A program made the translations under genes and the position numbers. A DNA stretch of 64,000 bases from Myxococcus fulvus (GTDB lineage: Bacteria > Myxococcota > Myxococcia > Myxococcales > Myxococcaceae): the NCBI RefSeq assembly GCF_900111765.1, contig NZ_FOIB01000003.1:248001-312000 (forward strand). The letters are read 5' to 3'. Each line of letters opens with the position of its first letter. Positions within the stretch are counted from its first letter, which is position 1. Shown here in pieces: positions 33,101 through 53,543 of the stretch. Below the pieces are notes generated by a model, which was given only the letters and a program-made list of their open reading frames with translations, was not told the DNA's origin and searched no databases.

Positions 33101-36056
33101 GGCCCTGTACGTGCGAGGCGTCCGCGTGGACTGGACGGCCTTCGAGGCGGGCTTCACCCGGCGCAAGGTGGCGCTCCCCACGTATCCCTTCCAGCGTCAG
33201 CGGTACTGGGAGGAGGGGGCGGGGCTGCGGCGTCTGCAGGGCACGAGCGTCGCCCGGGAAGAGCACCCCCTGCTCGGCGCGCGCATGCCGTTGGCCGTGC
33301 TCGGGCCGGACGCGCTGCTGTTCGAGTCGACGCTCGGCCCTTCGTCGCAGGCCTTCCTGGGACAGCACCGCGTCTTCGGAACTCCGACCCTGCCCGCGAC
33401 GGCCTACGTCGAGATGGCGCTGGCCGCGGGCGCGCGGCTGCTCGGGACGAAGGCGCTGCTGCTGGAGAACCTGTCCCTGCTCGCGGCGATGACCTTCCCC
33501 GGCGACGCCAGTCGCCAGGTGCAGTGCTCTGTGAGCAAGGCGGGGGCCGGCTCGGCGACGGCGCGCATCTTCAGCCGTGCGATGGAAGCCGCGGAGGGCG
33601 AGTGGGTCCTTCATGCAACCGCGACGCTCCATGCCTCGCGTGAGGGAGAGGAGCCTCGCGAGGCCTCGGGCTACGACGCGGTGCTCTCGATGCAGCGGGC
33701 CGCGCTGCTCATCCCGGACCCGTATCGCCGGGCGCGGGAGTCCGGGGTCGACTTCGGCGCGGAGTTCCAGGGCATCACCGAGCTGCGCCGACAGTCGGAG
33801 CAGGTCCTGGCCCGCATCGAGAGGCCCGCCGTGCTCGGGGACCACGACGCGTTCCTCGCGCACCCGGCGCTGCTGGATGCGTGTCTCCAGGTGGTGGGCG
33901 GCGCGTATCCGGAGTCGAGCGGCTCCGAGCTGTATGTGCCGATGAACCTGGAGAGCGTCGAGCTGTTCGGAGGACTCGAAGCGCGGATGTGGAGCCACGC
34001 GGTGGTGCTGCCCCTGGACGCGACGTGGAAGCGGCTCCGCGCCGATGTCCACGTCTTCGGGAGCGACGGGCGGCTGTGCGCGCGAGTCCTCGGCCTGGAG
34101 CTCCAGCGGACCCGTCGGGAAGCCTTGCGCCCGGCGACCCAGGCACCGGTGGATGGATGGCTCTATGAGCGCCGGTGGGAGCCGCTCGCGCTGGAGGCAG
34201 CGGGCACCGCGCCGAAGGAGCGCGGACCCTGCCTGATTCTCGCGGACGAGCGTGGGCTGGGACCGCGGCTCGCACGGGCGCTCGAACGCGATGGACGGAC
34301 CTGCTTCCTCGCGTTCCGCGGACGGACGTTCCGCGCCCTCGATGACACGCGCTTCGAGCTGCCGGAGGACCCCGAGGCGCTCGCAGAGGCCCTGAAGACC
34401 CTGGCGCTCCCGGCCTCCCTGTCGGACGTCATCCTGCTGTGGGGACTCGACGGCGCGGACTCGGAGGACCTCGACCCGGCGCGCCTCGACGCGGACACAC
34501 TGCGCGGCTGCGGAAGCGGCCTCGGGCTGCTGCGCTCCCTCATCGAGCGTGGATACTCCCAGGCCGTGTGGCTGGTGACGCGAGGCGCGCAGGCCGTCGC
34601 CACCGGACAGCCACTCCCTGGGATTGCACAGTCGCTGCTCTGGGGCCTGGCGCGACCGGTCGCCATCGAGTCCTCCGAGCTGGATGTCCGGTGCGTCGAC
34701 CTCGATCCACGGAGCGGGGCGGATGCGCAGGTGGAGATGCTCACGCGGGAGCTCCTCGCGCGAGCGGACGTGGCCGACAACCAGGTCGCCTTCCGAGGGG
34801 ACCGTCGGGTCGCGCGGCTGCGCAGGGTCTCTGCTCGCGAGGTCCTGACCGCGTCCTCGAGGTGGGCGGGCGCTGATGCTGTCCGGGAGGACCGCACCTA
34901 TCTCGTGGTGGGTGGGCTCGGTCGGCTGGGGTTGCTGACGGCGGAGCTCCTGGCGAACCGGGGCGCGCGCAGCCTCGTGCTGACGGGACGTGGTGTCGTG
35001 GGACCGGAGGCGGCCGAGCGGCTGGAGCGACTGCGCACGCTCGGGGCGCGCGTCGAGTACCGACAGGTGGACGTCGCGGACGAGGACGCACTCGCGGCGT
35101 TGCTTCGGGAGATCTCCGGCGAGCTCGCGCCGCTGGGCGGAGTGTTCCACTCGGCGGGCGTGCTGGATGACGGTGTCCTGCGCCAGCAGCGCTGGGCCCG
35201 CTTCGAGAGCGTGCTGAGGCCCAAGGTGAGGGGCGCGTGGAACCTGCACCGGCTGACCTCGAAGCTCGCGCTGGACCACTTCGTGTTGTTCTCGTCGGTG
35301 GCGTCCCTGGTCGGCTCCGCCGGACAGTCGAACCACTGCGCGGCGACGGCGTTCGAGGACGCGCTGGCGCATCATCGCCGCGCTCTCGGACTGCCGGGGC
35401 TCAGCATCAACTGGGGCGTGTGGGCGGGAGACGCTGGAGCCCGCGTGGACGTCGGCGCGCGCTCCCACACTCCGGGCTGGGGGAGCCTCCCCGTGCGAGA
35501 GGGACTCGCGGCGCTCGAAGCGCTGCTCACGAGCCCCGTCGCCCAGGTGGGTGTCGCGGAGATCGACTGGGCGGTGTTCGGCGGCGGCCGCTCCTCGCCC
35601 TACGACGCCGAGCTGCGCGACGCGGCGCGGGGGCGGACCGTGGAGCGCGCGCGCTTCCTGGAGACGCTCTCGCGCTCGCCCGTCATGCATCGCCGGAAGC
35701 TGCTGCTGGAGTACCTGCGTGAGCAGGTGGCGTGGATTCGTGGCGCGGCCTCGGGGGCGTCGGTCGACCCGTCGCAGGGCTTCAGCGAGATGGGCATCGA
35801 CTCCCTGGCGGCGCTGCAGCTCAAGAACCGGCTCCAGAGCGGCTTCGGGCTCTCGCTGCCCGCCACCCTCGTCTTCAACTACCCCACCACCGAGAAGCTC
35901 GCGGAGCAGCTCGCCACCGCGTTCCTTCCCCTGGAGTTCCCCGCGCCCACCAGCGCCCCTCCTGAAGCTCCGGAGCAAGGCGCGTCCGCACTGGAGAACC
36001 TGTCCGAAGCGCACCTCGCCCACCTGCTCGAAGAGCAGCTCTCGAAGATGAGCTAG
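27162..36056 (+). CDS. Hybrid NRPS-PKS: docking-Cy-A-PCP-KS-AT-DH-KR-ACP
   Basis: 2964 residues. TubC-type docking (1-52). Heterocyclisation domain with DGTFIDGYS, the D-x4-D-x2-S signature, at 207-215 instead of HHxxxDG. A domain about 520-1020, residues D-F-Y-S-V-L-V-L-W by eye, with HDFSVYDLFG typical of Cy partners (Cys/Ser/Thr); A3 reads SGSTGQPNG, so its usual Lys is Asn. PCP Ser1088. KS Cys1314 with HGTGT and NIGH intact. AT Ser1764 (GHSTGE), but RAAH at 1863-1866 where HAFH or YASH is expected. DH His2069 (HRVFGTPTLP) and Asp in LLDACLQ. KR with His2725 in place of the catalytic Tyr (SNHCAATAF) and Thr for Asn. ACP Ser2881. No FMN oxidase domain. Expected product: an oxazoline or thiazoline followed by one C2 (or C3) extension. 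Start ATG overlaps the upstream stop. Confidence 0.92.
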   Translation: MTLAELLQSLAAHGIKLSVDGEHLAVDAPDGVLPSGLREQLVAHKAALRALLSERDEPGSGPPVEVVPRPEERHLPFPMTELQQAYSVGRQAELEMNASMHAYNELDCPALDLSRFEEAWNRVVARHEMLRAVEAPGFQQQILPSVPRYHLPVEDLRGRGQEAADARLVAIRERLSQQVLPLDQWPLFELRACLLDGDRVRLFMSIDGTFIDGYSFQLLYRDLVHFYRHPEAAAAPLTLSYRDYSLAVHHARGARHARSLEYWRARLPHLPPAPDLPLEKDPRTLRRPRFRRWFARVDAEVWQRLKQRARARRLTEPELLLAAYAEVIARWSRGPRFTLNVPHFNRLPVHPQVNDIIGTFASFTLVEVDHHPERSFTERALAIREQLLLALEHREVSGVELLRELFRAQGRISGAIMPVVMTSFASHSRSGDSHWVDFLAESFGGLVEALTQTPQVWIDLQIVYQRGGVFLNWDVAEELFPPGMLEDMFASFHALLLRLAEDDAAWERADLDLLPPRQRELIARVNDTARPLSGELLHTGFYRNAAARPDALALVSEGSALSYGELARRANRLGHVLRERGAAPNHVVAVVMEKGWEQVVAVLGVLASGAAYLPIDAGLPLERRSFMLRNGGVERVVTQPKFAGDSWPESVQVLVLTPEAFSEYSDAPLSTAQRPEDLAHILYTSGSTGQPNGAMLTHAGMVNAIEWTNRTYGVGPDDRLIALSALHHDFSVYDLFGTLSAGGTVVMPEASRRRDPSHWVELMARHGVTLWSTVPAMMEMLLTYLEGGNVRLSCPLRLVMLGGDWIAVTLPGRLRARFGGVKVVSVGGPTETSLWNITHPVEEADERRRSIPYGKPIANTRYYVLDERLEERPVWVPGELCCAGIGVALGYIGAGAGSQKFTVHPRTGERIYRTGDLGRYLPDGTIEFLGRVDFQLSIRGQRIEPGEIEAALLRAPDIRAAVVGAVGEHHEKRLVAYVVLADGARELDTRRVREFLSRVLPEHMVPATYVVLDALPLTRNAKVDRRALPHPDEVAQAKQDAGSRPSPASGGGEGTRALQDALSKAVGAVLGIPTVPPDTNFFELGANSVHLIQLHLRIKQALALTIPVVDLFGNPTVRSLAARLGAPGTAARSTPIVEPAPTQEDRDIAIIGMSGRFPGAATLDAFWRNLVEGVESVGTFTDDELRAAGVSESAFRDPRYVRASAVMEDFDAFDADFFSLTPREARSLDPQQRVFLECSWEALEHAGYPPGAGDAVVGVYAGKSVSHYRYPYPDLTRPLSFFQDLVSQDKDFLATQTSYKLDLRGPSLNLQTACSTSLVAVSTACDALLDGRCDMALAGGVAIKVPHKVGYLYEEGSIFSKDGHCRPFDARASGTLPGSGAGVVVLKRLGRALADGDRVLAVIKGSAINNDGHRKVGFMAPGVEGQSDVVRRAHQRAGIDPRSISYVEAHGTGTAMGDPIEVAALTRAFGEQAQSGSCALGSVKSNIGHLDSAAGIAGLIKVVLSLQHRTLAPSLHFETPNPRIDFEHSPFFVVDKATPWNVASGPRRAGVSSFGIGGTNAHVVVEEAPSTQAPEVSGSERSRHVLTLSARSDAALRLLAGQYQSLLEETDASLADVCFSANTGRVAFEHRLAVVASERDAMAASLGAAAKGEERPGLVQGVLDARSSPKVAFLFSGQGSQYIGAARELYPTHPGFRRRIDAFDVLLRDVWGRSLHSVLYPEPGHSSPIDQFDYAQPVLFALEYALAELWMSWGIRPDVLLGHSTGELAAACLAGVFSLEDGLKLAIHRGRLMHQLPEGGNLAVSTGEDEVRAVLAQGGWSCSIAALNGPDNVVVSGPPGELGEVASALESRGLKVRRLNIPRAAHSVMVEAILPEFRAVAATLTYARPAIPMVSGMTGEPITDAITTPDYWCSQLRDPVRFARGVEHLYRDGVRVFIEMGPKATLLGMAARCVPEGECAWLPSLRPEDGGWQQLLESLSALYVRGVRVDWTAFEAGFTRRKVALPTYPFQRQRYWEEGAGLRRLQGTSVAREEHPLLGARMPLAVLGPDALLFESTLGPSSQAFLGQHRVFGTPTLPATAYVEMALAAGARLLGTKALLLENLSLLAAMTFPGDASRQVQCSVSKAGAGSATARIFSRAMEAAEGEWVLHATATLHASREGEEPREASGYDAVLSMQRAALLIPDPYRRARESGVDFGAEFQGITELRRQSEQVLARIERPAVLGDHDAFLAHPALLDACLQVVGGAYPESSGSELYVPMNLESVELFGGLEARMWSHAVVLPLDATWKRLRADVHVFGSDGRLCARVLGLELQRTRREALRPATQAPVDGWLYERRWEPLALEAAGTAPKERGPCLILADERGLGPRLARALERDGRTCFLAFRGRTFRALDDTRFELPEDPEALAEALKTLALPASLSDVILLWGLDGADSEDLDPARLDADTLRGCGSGLGLLRSLIERGYSQAVWLVTRGAQAVATGQPLPGIAQSLLWGLARPVAIESSELDVRCVDLDPRSGADAQVEMLTRELLARADVADNQVAFRGDRRVARLRRVSAREVLTASSRWAGADAVREDRTYLVVGGLGRLGLLTAELLANRGARSLVLTGRGVVGPEAAERLERLRTLGARVEYRQVDVADEDALAALLREISGELAPLGGVFHSAGVLDDGVLRQQRWARFESVLRPKVRGAWNLHRLTSKLALDHFVLFSSVASLVGSAGQSNHCAATAFEDALAHHRRALGLPGLSINWGVWAGDAGARVDVGARSHTPGWGSLPVREGLAALEALLTSPVAQVGVAEIDWAVFGGGRSSPYDAELRDAARGRTVERARFLETLSRSPVMHRRKLLLEYLREQVAWIRGAASGASVDPSQGFSEMGIDSLAALQLKNRLQSGFGLSLPATLVFNYPTTEKLAEQLATAFLPLEFPAPTSAPPEAPEQGASALENLSEAHLAHLLEEQLSKMS

Positions 36057-36065
36057 GAGCCCGCC

Positions 36066-41522
<5,457 letters not shown>

Positions 41523-41529
41523 GGACCGG

Positions 41530-47006
<5,477 letters not shown>

Positions 47007-47010
<4 letters not shown>

Positions 47011-50000
47011 AGATGGGTGAGCTGCTCGCCGAGCTGAATCGGCGGGGCCTGGAGGTCCGTGCGGAGGGCGAGCACCTGAAGCTCCGAGGCCCGAAGGGGG
47101 CCGCGGGCGAGGAGCTCCTGAAGGTGCTCGCCGAGCACAAGCAGGAGCTGCTGGCGCTGCTGCGAGAGCGCCAGCGGGTGGACGAGGAGCGCCCCATCAC
47201 CCCCGTCGAGCGCACGGGGCCGGCCCCGCTGTCCTTCGGCCAGCAGCGACTGTGGTTCCTCGACCGGCTCGAACCCGGAGGCGCCACCTACAACCTGGTC
47301 ATGCCCATGCGGGTCGAGGGGCACCTCGACGTGGGGCTCCTGGAGCGCTGCTTCGTCGAGATCGTCCGACGCCACGAAATCCTCCGCACGCGCTACGCCG
47401 AGCAGCAGGGCGTCCCGGTGCAGCTCGTCGACCCTGAGCCACGGCTGGAGTTCGAGGTGATGGAGGAGGCGGAGGTGTTCGCCTACGAGCCCGGAGGCAC
47501 GGAGGCGTTCCTGCGCCGCGAAGCGGAGCGGCCCTTCGATTTGTCCGAGGGCCCGCTCATCCGCATCCTCGTGGTCGACCGGGGGCCCCAAGGCCAGTAC
47601 GTCCAGGCGTGCCTGCATCACATCTCGGCGGATGTCTGGGCTCGGGGACTCATCATCCGCGAGCTGACGGCCCTCTACGCGGCCTTCGCCCAGGGGCAGC
47701 CCTCGCCCCTGCCGCCCTTGCCGCTGCAGTACTCCGACTTCGCCATCTGGCAGCGCGGGCATCTCCAGGGCGAGGTCCGCCGCGGGCTGGTGGACGCCTG
47801 GAAGCGGCGACTGGCCGGGATGCCTCCGCTGCTGGAGCTGCCCACGGACCGCCCGCGTCCTCGCGTACGGACCGACGCGGGAGGCGAGGTCCGCTTCGAG
47901 GTGGAGCCCTCGCTCACCGAGGCGCTGAAGACCTTGAGCCATGCGACCCACGCCACGCCCTTCATGGGCATGCTGGGCGCCTTCTTCGTCCTGTTGCACC
48001 GGCTCACCGGACAGGATGACCTGGTCATCGGCGCCAACTCCATCAACCGGACCCGCACCGAGCTGGAGCCCCTGGTGGGCTTCTTCGTCGACAACCTGGT
48101 GATGCGCGTGGACCTGGGGGGCCGCCCGGGCTTCTCCACCGTGGTGGAGCGCGTGCGAGAGGTGGTGCTCGACGCCTTCGCGCATCAGGACCTGCCTTTC
48201 GACCTGCTCGTCGAGGAGCTGAAGCCCCCGCGCAACCCCGGCTACAACCCGCTGTTCCAGACCGTGTTCTCGTGGACGCGGGCGATGGAAGGCACGCCGG
48301 CGCCGAGCGGGATGAACATCCTGCCGCTCGAGTTCGAGACCACCACCTCGCGCTTCGACCTGGACCTCTTCGTGGAGGACCACGGCGACCGGCTCACGGT
48401 GCGCTTCGTGTTCAACCGGGGCCTCTTCGACCAGGGCACCGTCCAGCACTACGCGGACTGCTTCCAGCAACTGCTCCAGGGGTTGCTCACCGAGCCCCAG
48501 CGCCCGGTGAGTGAGCTGCCGTTGCTCCCCGCGGACGCGCGAGAGCGCCTCCTCCGGAAGTGGAACGAGACGCGAGGGGAGGGAGCGGACGGGCCATGTC
48601 TGCACGAGCTGTTCGAGGCCCGCGCTGCGAGAGACCCGGACGCCTGTGCGCTCGTCCTGGGAGACTGGGAGCTGACCTATGGCGAGCTGGACCAGCGCGC
48701 GGATCGCCTCGCGGCGGCGCTGCAAGCGCTGGGCGTGGGGCCCGAGACGCGGGTGGGCATCTGCATGGAGCGCTCGCCCCGGCTCATCGTGAGCCTGCTG
48801 GCGGTGCTCAAGGCGGGCGGCGTGTTCCTGGCGCTCGACCCCGACGAGCCTCAGGCGCGACTGCGGCGCATCCTCGACGACGCCCGTCCCCAGGTGCTGC
48901 TCACCTCGGGGACGCACCCGGAGGTGGAGGCCGACACGACGGTCCTCCACGTGGACGCGGCGGCGGAGCGGCTCCCGGACGCCACCGGTGTTCGCCTGCG
49001 CCGCGACGTCACCCCGGACCACCTGGCCTACGTCCTCTACACCTCCGGTTCGACGGGCCAGCCGAAGGGCACGGAGGTCACGCACCGGAGCATCGTCAAC
49101 TACCTGAAGTGGAGCGTGCGGACGTACCGGCTCGACGAGGGCACGGGGAGCCCGGTGCTCGGGTCCATCAGCTTCGACGGCACGCTGACCAGCCTCTTCG
49201 CTCCGCTCATCTCGGGCCGCGCGCTGTTCCTGCTCCCTCGGGGACAGGAGCTGGACCTGCTGTCGTCCAGGGACTACCCCGAGCAGGGCTTCAGCTTCAT
49301 CAAGCTGACCCCCTCGCACCTGCGGGCGTTCGACGGGCTGGGGCGAATGCGTGAGGTGCTGGAGCGCACGCACGCGCTCGTCCTCGGTGGCGAGGGCCTT
49401 CACGGCGGAGACCTGGAGACGTGGCGTGCCTGGCGTCTTTCCACGCGCGTCATCAACGAGTACGGCCCCACCGAGGCCGCCGTGGCGTGCTGCTTCCATG
49501 AGGTGTCCACGGATGGGGCGCCGCTCCCCGAGCGCATCCCCATCGGCAAGCCCATCTCGAACACCGCGCTGTATGTCCTGGACCGCTGGGGACAACCCGT
49601 GCCCGTCGGCGTGTCGGGGGAGCTGTACATCGGCGGCGTGGGATTGGCCCGGGGATATCTGGGGCGTCCAGACCTGACGGCCGAGCGCTTCGTCCCCAAC
49701 CCCTTCGAGGCGGGCGCGCGGCTGTATCGCACCGGAGACCTGGCCCGGTACCTGCCGGACGGCACCCTCGAGTTCCTCGGTCGACTGGACGACCAGCTCA
49801 AGGTTCGTGGCCACCGCGTCGAGTCCGGAGAGGTGGAGGCCGCACTCGCGCGGCACCCGCGGGTCACCCACGCCGCCGTGGTGTTGCAGCGCGCTCCGGG
49901 ACAGGAGCCGCGCCTCGTCGCCTACGTCCAGCCCTCGGAGCCGCGACGTCCGGATGAGGACCTGGAGCGCGTGCTGCGCGAGTTCCTCCAGGAGGAGCTC

Positions 50001-51302
50001 CCCGAGTACATGCGCCCGTCGGTCCTCCTCATCCTCGATGCGCTGCCGCTCACGGCCAGCGGCAAGGTCGACCGCAAGGCGCTCCCCAGCGCGGACCCAG
50101 GGCCGCGGACCCGGGGCCTCGCGGCGCGCGAAACGGGCGTGCTGACCGACACGGAGCGCAAGCTCCAGGCCCTCTTCCGCGAGCTGCTGGGGCTCGACGC
50201 CGTGGCGCCCGGCGACAGCTTCTTCGACCTGGGCGGGCACTCGCTGCTCGCCGTCACCCTCATCGCGCGCATCCGGAGCGTGCTGGACGTGGAGGTCCCC
50301 CTCAACGAGCTCTTCGAGCGGCCCACGGTGGAGGGACTCGCCCGGTGGGTCGACGCGCAGGTCGGGGTGCTCGCGCCGCGCCTGCCCGATGGCGTGGTGG
50401 CGCTGAGGCCCCAGGGGCGCAACCCGCCGCTGTTCGTCGCGCCTCCCTCCGCGGGCAACCCCGCCGTCTATGTCTCGCTCACCCGTCACCTGAGCCCCGA
50501 GCAGCCTGTCTTCGGCTTCCAGATGCCGGGCTTGCTGGACGACAGCGCCCCCAGGGCCACCATCGAGGAGGCGGCGGCGCACTACGTGGACATCATGCGA
50601 CAGATGCAGCCTCGGGGGCCGTATCGCCTCGCGGGGTGGTCCTTCGGCGGCATCGTCGCGTGTGAGATGGCGCGCCAGCTCGAGGCCCAGGGAGAGCAGG
50701 TCGCGCTGCTCGGCCTGATTGATGGCGCCTCGCTCGACCGCAAGGCCGCGCAGGACAGTCAGGACCTCCGGCAGGCGGTCTCCACGGGCTCGCAGCTGAT
50801 GAAGGTCCTGGCGCAGACGCCGCTGCCGCGTGACTACGAGAACCTCCGGCTCGTGGGCGAGTGGATGGGCATCAGCCTCCCCGAGGCGCCCAAGGACCTC
50901 TGGCGCAAGGACTCGGGCGGGCAGCGCACGTACCTGCGCAGGTTCCTGAAGGACGTGTCGCGAACGGCGCGGAACATGCTGGTCACCCTGCGGGCGGAGC
51001 GCTCCTACACCTTCACCGCGTACGGGGGGCCCGCCACGCTCTTCCGGGCCCAGCCGCCGAGCCGAGGGCGGGATTCGCTGGTCGACAGCGTGCGCAGGTT
51101 CGCGCCCAATGGCTTGCAGGTCATCGTGGTCCCCGGCAATCACATGACACTCGTCATGGATGAGAAGAACGCCGCGGTGCTGGCCTCACGGCTCCAGCAA
51201 TGCCTGGACGCGGCCCTGCCCGGAGTGCCCGGACAAGAACCTTCTCGGGCGCTCCTGCCCGCGAATGGGTGGAAGGCGCAGTTCTCGAAGGAGGTCGCGT
51301 GA
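47007..51302 (+). CDS. Terminal NRPS: docking-C-A(Asn-like)-PCP-TE
   Basis: 1431 residues. TubC-type docking (1-50). C domain with HHISADV at 204-210; the motif Gly is Val, while the catalytic His205 is kept. A domain about 520-1010: residues D-G-T-K-V-G-E-V-A-K by eye, close to the asparagine code D-L-T-K-L/I-G-E-V-G-K except Gly for Leu at the second site and Ala for Gly at the ninth. PCP Ser1079 (LGGHSLLAV). Type I TE with GWSFGG (Ser1212), Asp1239 (LIDGAS) and His1379 (GNHMTL). It would condense the polyene acyl chain with Asn and release the acyl-amino acid. The CmlA-type enzyme at 14.7 kb is a plausible beta-hydroxylase for this PCP. AAGGAGG before the stop serves the overlapping patatin gene. 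Confidence 0.93.
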
Positions 51303-52402
51303 TGCCGCACCGGATCCTGTCAATGGATGGTTCCTCCATCAGTGGAGGGGAGGGCTACGTCACCACGGGCATGCTCGGAGCGCTCCGACAGACGCTCGAC
51401 TCGGGAGGAGACCGAAGGGCGCTGCTCAATCAGGTGGACCTCTTCGTGGGTACCTCCGCGGGCTCGTTCAACGCGGCCTTCTTCGCCAGCGCGGCGGACC
51501 CGGACAGCGCCTACGACAAGAGCCTCCAGTTCTGGGGAGAGGCCGTCGCGATGAACCGGAAGGGCGTGTCCCTGGGACGCACCTTGCTGGCGCTGACGGG
51601 CGCCAGCTCGTTCCTCGACTCGAACTACATGCGCGACTTCCTGGGCGGCTACTTCGGGATGACGACGCGGCTGGGGGACTTGAAGCGCAAGGTCGTCATC
51701 CCGAGCTTCCAGCTCGATGGACAGCGCAAGGGCGTGCGGACGTGGAAGTCGAAGATCTTCCACAACACCGGCCCGGAGAACGACCCGGACATGAATGAGC
51801 TGCTCATCGACGTCCTGATGCGCAGCGGCTCGCCTCCGCTCTCCTATCCCATCTACCAGGGGCTCAAGGAGCGGGGCAGCGGCTACGTGGATGGCGGGCT
51901 GTACGCCAACAATCCCTCGCTCGTAGGACTGGCCCAGGCCATCAACAACAGCTCCCGCAAGAGCAAGCACGAGCAGGTGGACACGCTGTCGACCGAGCCG
52001 CCCAGCCTGGACTCCATCCTGGTGCTGTCGATGGGCAACGGCATCATGTCCTCCTTCCTCTCGCCCACCTTCCGGAGCGGAGAGTCCAACTGGGGCTTCG
52101 CCCGGTGGTTGTTGGACACGCGAGACCCGATGGTGCTGGTGAAGATGTTGCTGGAGGCGGGCTCGGACGCGGTGAACTACCAGTGCCGGATGATCCTCCG
52201 GAAGAAGTACTTCCGGCTGGACCCCATCGTGGACCAGCGCATCTCCGCCTACGACGCGAAGGCCGTGGAGGCGGCGCTCGTCCAACTGCTGAGCCAGCAG
52301 TCCACCATGGACCAGCTCCAGCGCACGCGGCACTGGCTCGAGAAGTCTGGCTGGCTGGGGGACTCGAGGCAGGACACGCAGCCCTCACAGGTGGGGACCT
52401 GA
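51302..52402 (+). CDS. Patatin-like phospholipase/acylhydrolase
   Basis: 366 residues from the ATG at 51302 (TGATG overlap with the NRPS stop; strong AAGGAGG upstream). The catalytic Ser-Asp dyad is present: GTSAGS (Ser52) and YVDGGLYANNPS (Asp197). The oxyanion-hole loop is unusual (MDGSSISGGEG instead of DGGGxRG). There is no signal peptide or obvious membrane segment, so it is probably cytosolic. Patatins hydrolyse acyl esters or lipids. In this setting it could act on the pathway product or its membrane form, or transfer an acyl group, but nothing in the sequence fixes the substrate. Translational coupling on both sides shows that it belongs to the biosynthetic operon. Confidence 0.85.
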   Translation: MPHRILSMDGSSISGGEGYVTTGMLGALRQTLDSGGDRRALLNQVDLFVGTSAGSFNAAFFASAADPDSAYDKSLQFWGEAVAMNRKGVSLGRTLLALTGASSFLDSNYMRDFLGGYFGMTTRLGDLKRKVVIPSFQLDGQRKGVRTWKSKIFHNTGPENDPDMNELLIDVLMRSGSPPLSYPIYQGLKERGSGYVDGGLYANNPSLVGLAQAINNSSRKSKHEQVDTLSTEPPSLDSILVLSMGNGIMSSFLSPTFRSGESNWGFARWLLDTRDPMVLVKMLLEAGSDAVNYQCRMILRKKYFRLDPIVDQRISAYDAKAVEAALVQLLSQQSTMDQLQRTRHWLEKSGWLGDSRQDTQPSQVGT

Positions 52403-53541
52403 TGGCTGAGAAGACGCAAGTCCTCCTCATCGCGGGGAGCGGCGGCGCGGGCCGGACGACGGTGGCCGAGGCGACGGGCCTGGCGGCCTCGCGTCGGGGC
52501 CAGCGCACGTTGGTCCTCTCCTTCGACGCCTCCCGGGACTTGAGCGGTGCCTTCGGCGTGGTGGCGCCGACGCTCGCGGAGGCCCGGGGGCTGCCCGTTC
52601 GCGTCGAGGACTCCCTGCACCTCCAGGAACTCGACGTCGCGTCGGAGCTGAAGCGCCGTTGGAGCGACGGTCGCGGCGAGGTGGCAGCGCTGCTCGGTGG
52701 TGGCCTGGAGGGTGTGACGGCCGAGGAGGTGGCGCTCACTCCGGGAGTGGAGGTGCTGCTGGCGCTCCTCCTGCTCGGCGAATACAGCCGCGCGCGGACG
52801 TACGACCTCATCGTCATCGATGCGGGGGACGCGCTGCGCTTCGTCGGCGGCGCGGACTCCGTGGGCTGGTATGCGCGCAGGTCGCGGGCGCCGGAGCAGG
52901 GCGCTCGGCGGGCGAGGCCGTCGCGCGTGAACCCGGAGGTCCTCCACGCAGTCAGCGACCAGCTGACGGACGTGGGCGCGCTGCTGCGAGACCCCACGGT
53001 GACGCGCGCGCGGTGGGTGACGACGCATGACCACCGGACCGAGCAGAGCGTCCGGAGGGCCTGCGCGGCGTTCGGTCTGCAAGGCCTTGCCCTGGATGGA
53101 ATCATCCTCAATCGCCTCGCGCTGGTGGGGGAGGACGCGGCGCTCGCCCGGCACCCCGCGGTCGAGAACCTCCAGCACCTGGTCGGCGCCATCCCCGTCA
53201 CTGGGATTGCGCTCCAGGGGCGGGACATCGTCGGGGAGGAGGCGCTCGAGGCCTTCGCGACGCAGTTGTACCGAGGCGAAGACCCGGCGCGGCTCGGGAG
53301 CACGCCTCCTGGCCTCGGTGTCGGCAAGCAGGCCGTGGATGTGTACAGGCTGGAGGTCCAGCTCCCCTTCGCGCGCAAGGAAGAGGTCTCGCTCTCCCGG
53401 CGCGAGGCGGAGCTCGTCATCCAGGTAGGTGCCTTCCGGCGCAATGTCCTGCTCCCCAGGATGCTCGCGCCACTCGCCACCGCCGGGGCGAGCCTGGAGG
53501 GCGACAGACTCGTCGTCGAGTTCAAGAAAGAGAGGGTTTGA
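52402..53541 (+). CDS. ArsA/GET3-family protein with degenerate P-loop
   Basis: 379 residues; ATG overlaps the patatin stop (TGATG). The overall layout matches the ArsA/Get3 deviant-Walker family: N-terminal P-loop, a FDASRDLSGAFG segment where Get3 has DPAHSLSDAF, YDLIVIDAGDALRF (Walker B region), a central GIILNRL strand, and a C-terminal HSP20-like beta domain (VDVYRLEVQLPFARKEEVSLSRREAELVIQVG). The P-loop is altered: canonical GKGGVGKTT is GSGGAGRTT at residues 12-20, so the signature Lys is Ser13 and the Walker Lys is Arg18. ATP hydrolysis is therefore doubtful. It may be a structural or chaperone-like partner of the operon's proteins. A role in arsenite transport is unlikely, as no ArsB/ArsC/ArsR genes are nearby. 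Confidence 0.78.
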   Translation: MAEKTQVLLIAGSGGAGRTTVAEATGLAASRRGQRTLVLSFDASRDLSGAFGVVAPTLAEARGLPVRVEDSLHLQELDVASELKRRWSDGRGEVAALLGGGLEGVTAEEVALTPGVEVLLALLLLGEYSRARTYDLIVIDAGDALRFVGGADSVGWYARRSRAPEQGARRARPSRVNPEVLHAVSDQLTDVGALLRDPTVTRARWVTTHDHRTEQSVRRACAAFGLQGLALDGIILNRLALVGEDAALARHPAVENLQHLVGAIPVTGIALQGRDIVGEEALEAFATQLYRGEDPARLGSTPPGLGVGKQAVDVYRLEVQLPFARKEEVSLSRREAELVIQVGAFRRNVLLPRMLAPLATAGASLEGDRLVVEFKKERV

Positions 53542-53543
53542 AC

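Noticed and set aside
52402..53541. Arsenite efflux ATPase (ArsA)
   Set aside because: The P-loop lysines are missing, metal-site cysteines are not evident, and no other ars gene is present. The operon context is biosynthetic.
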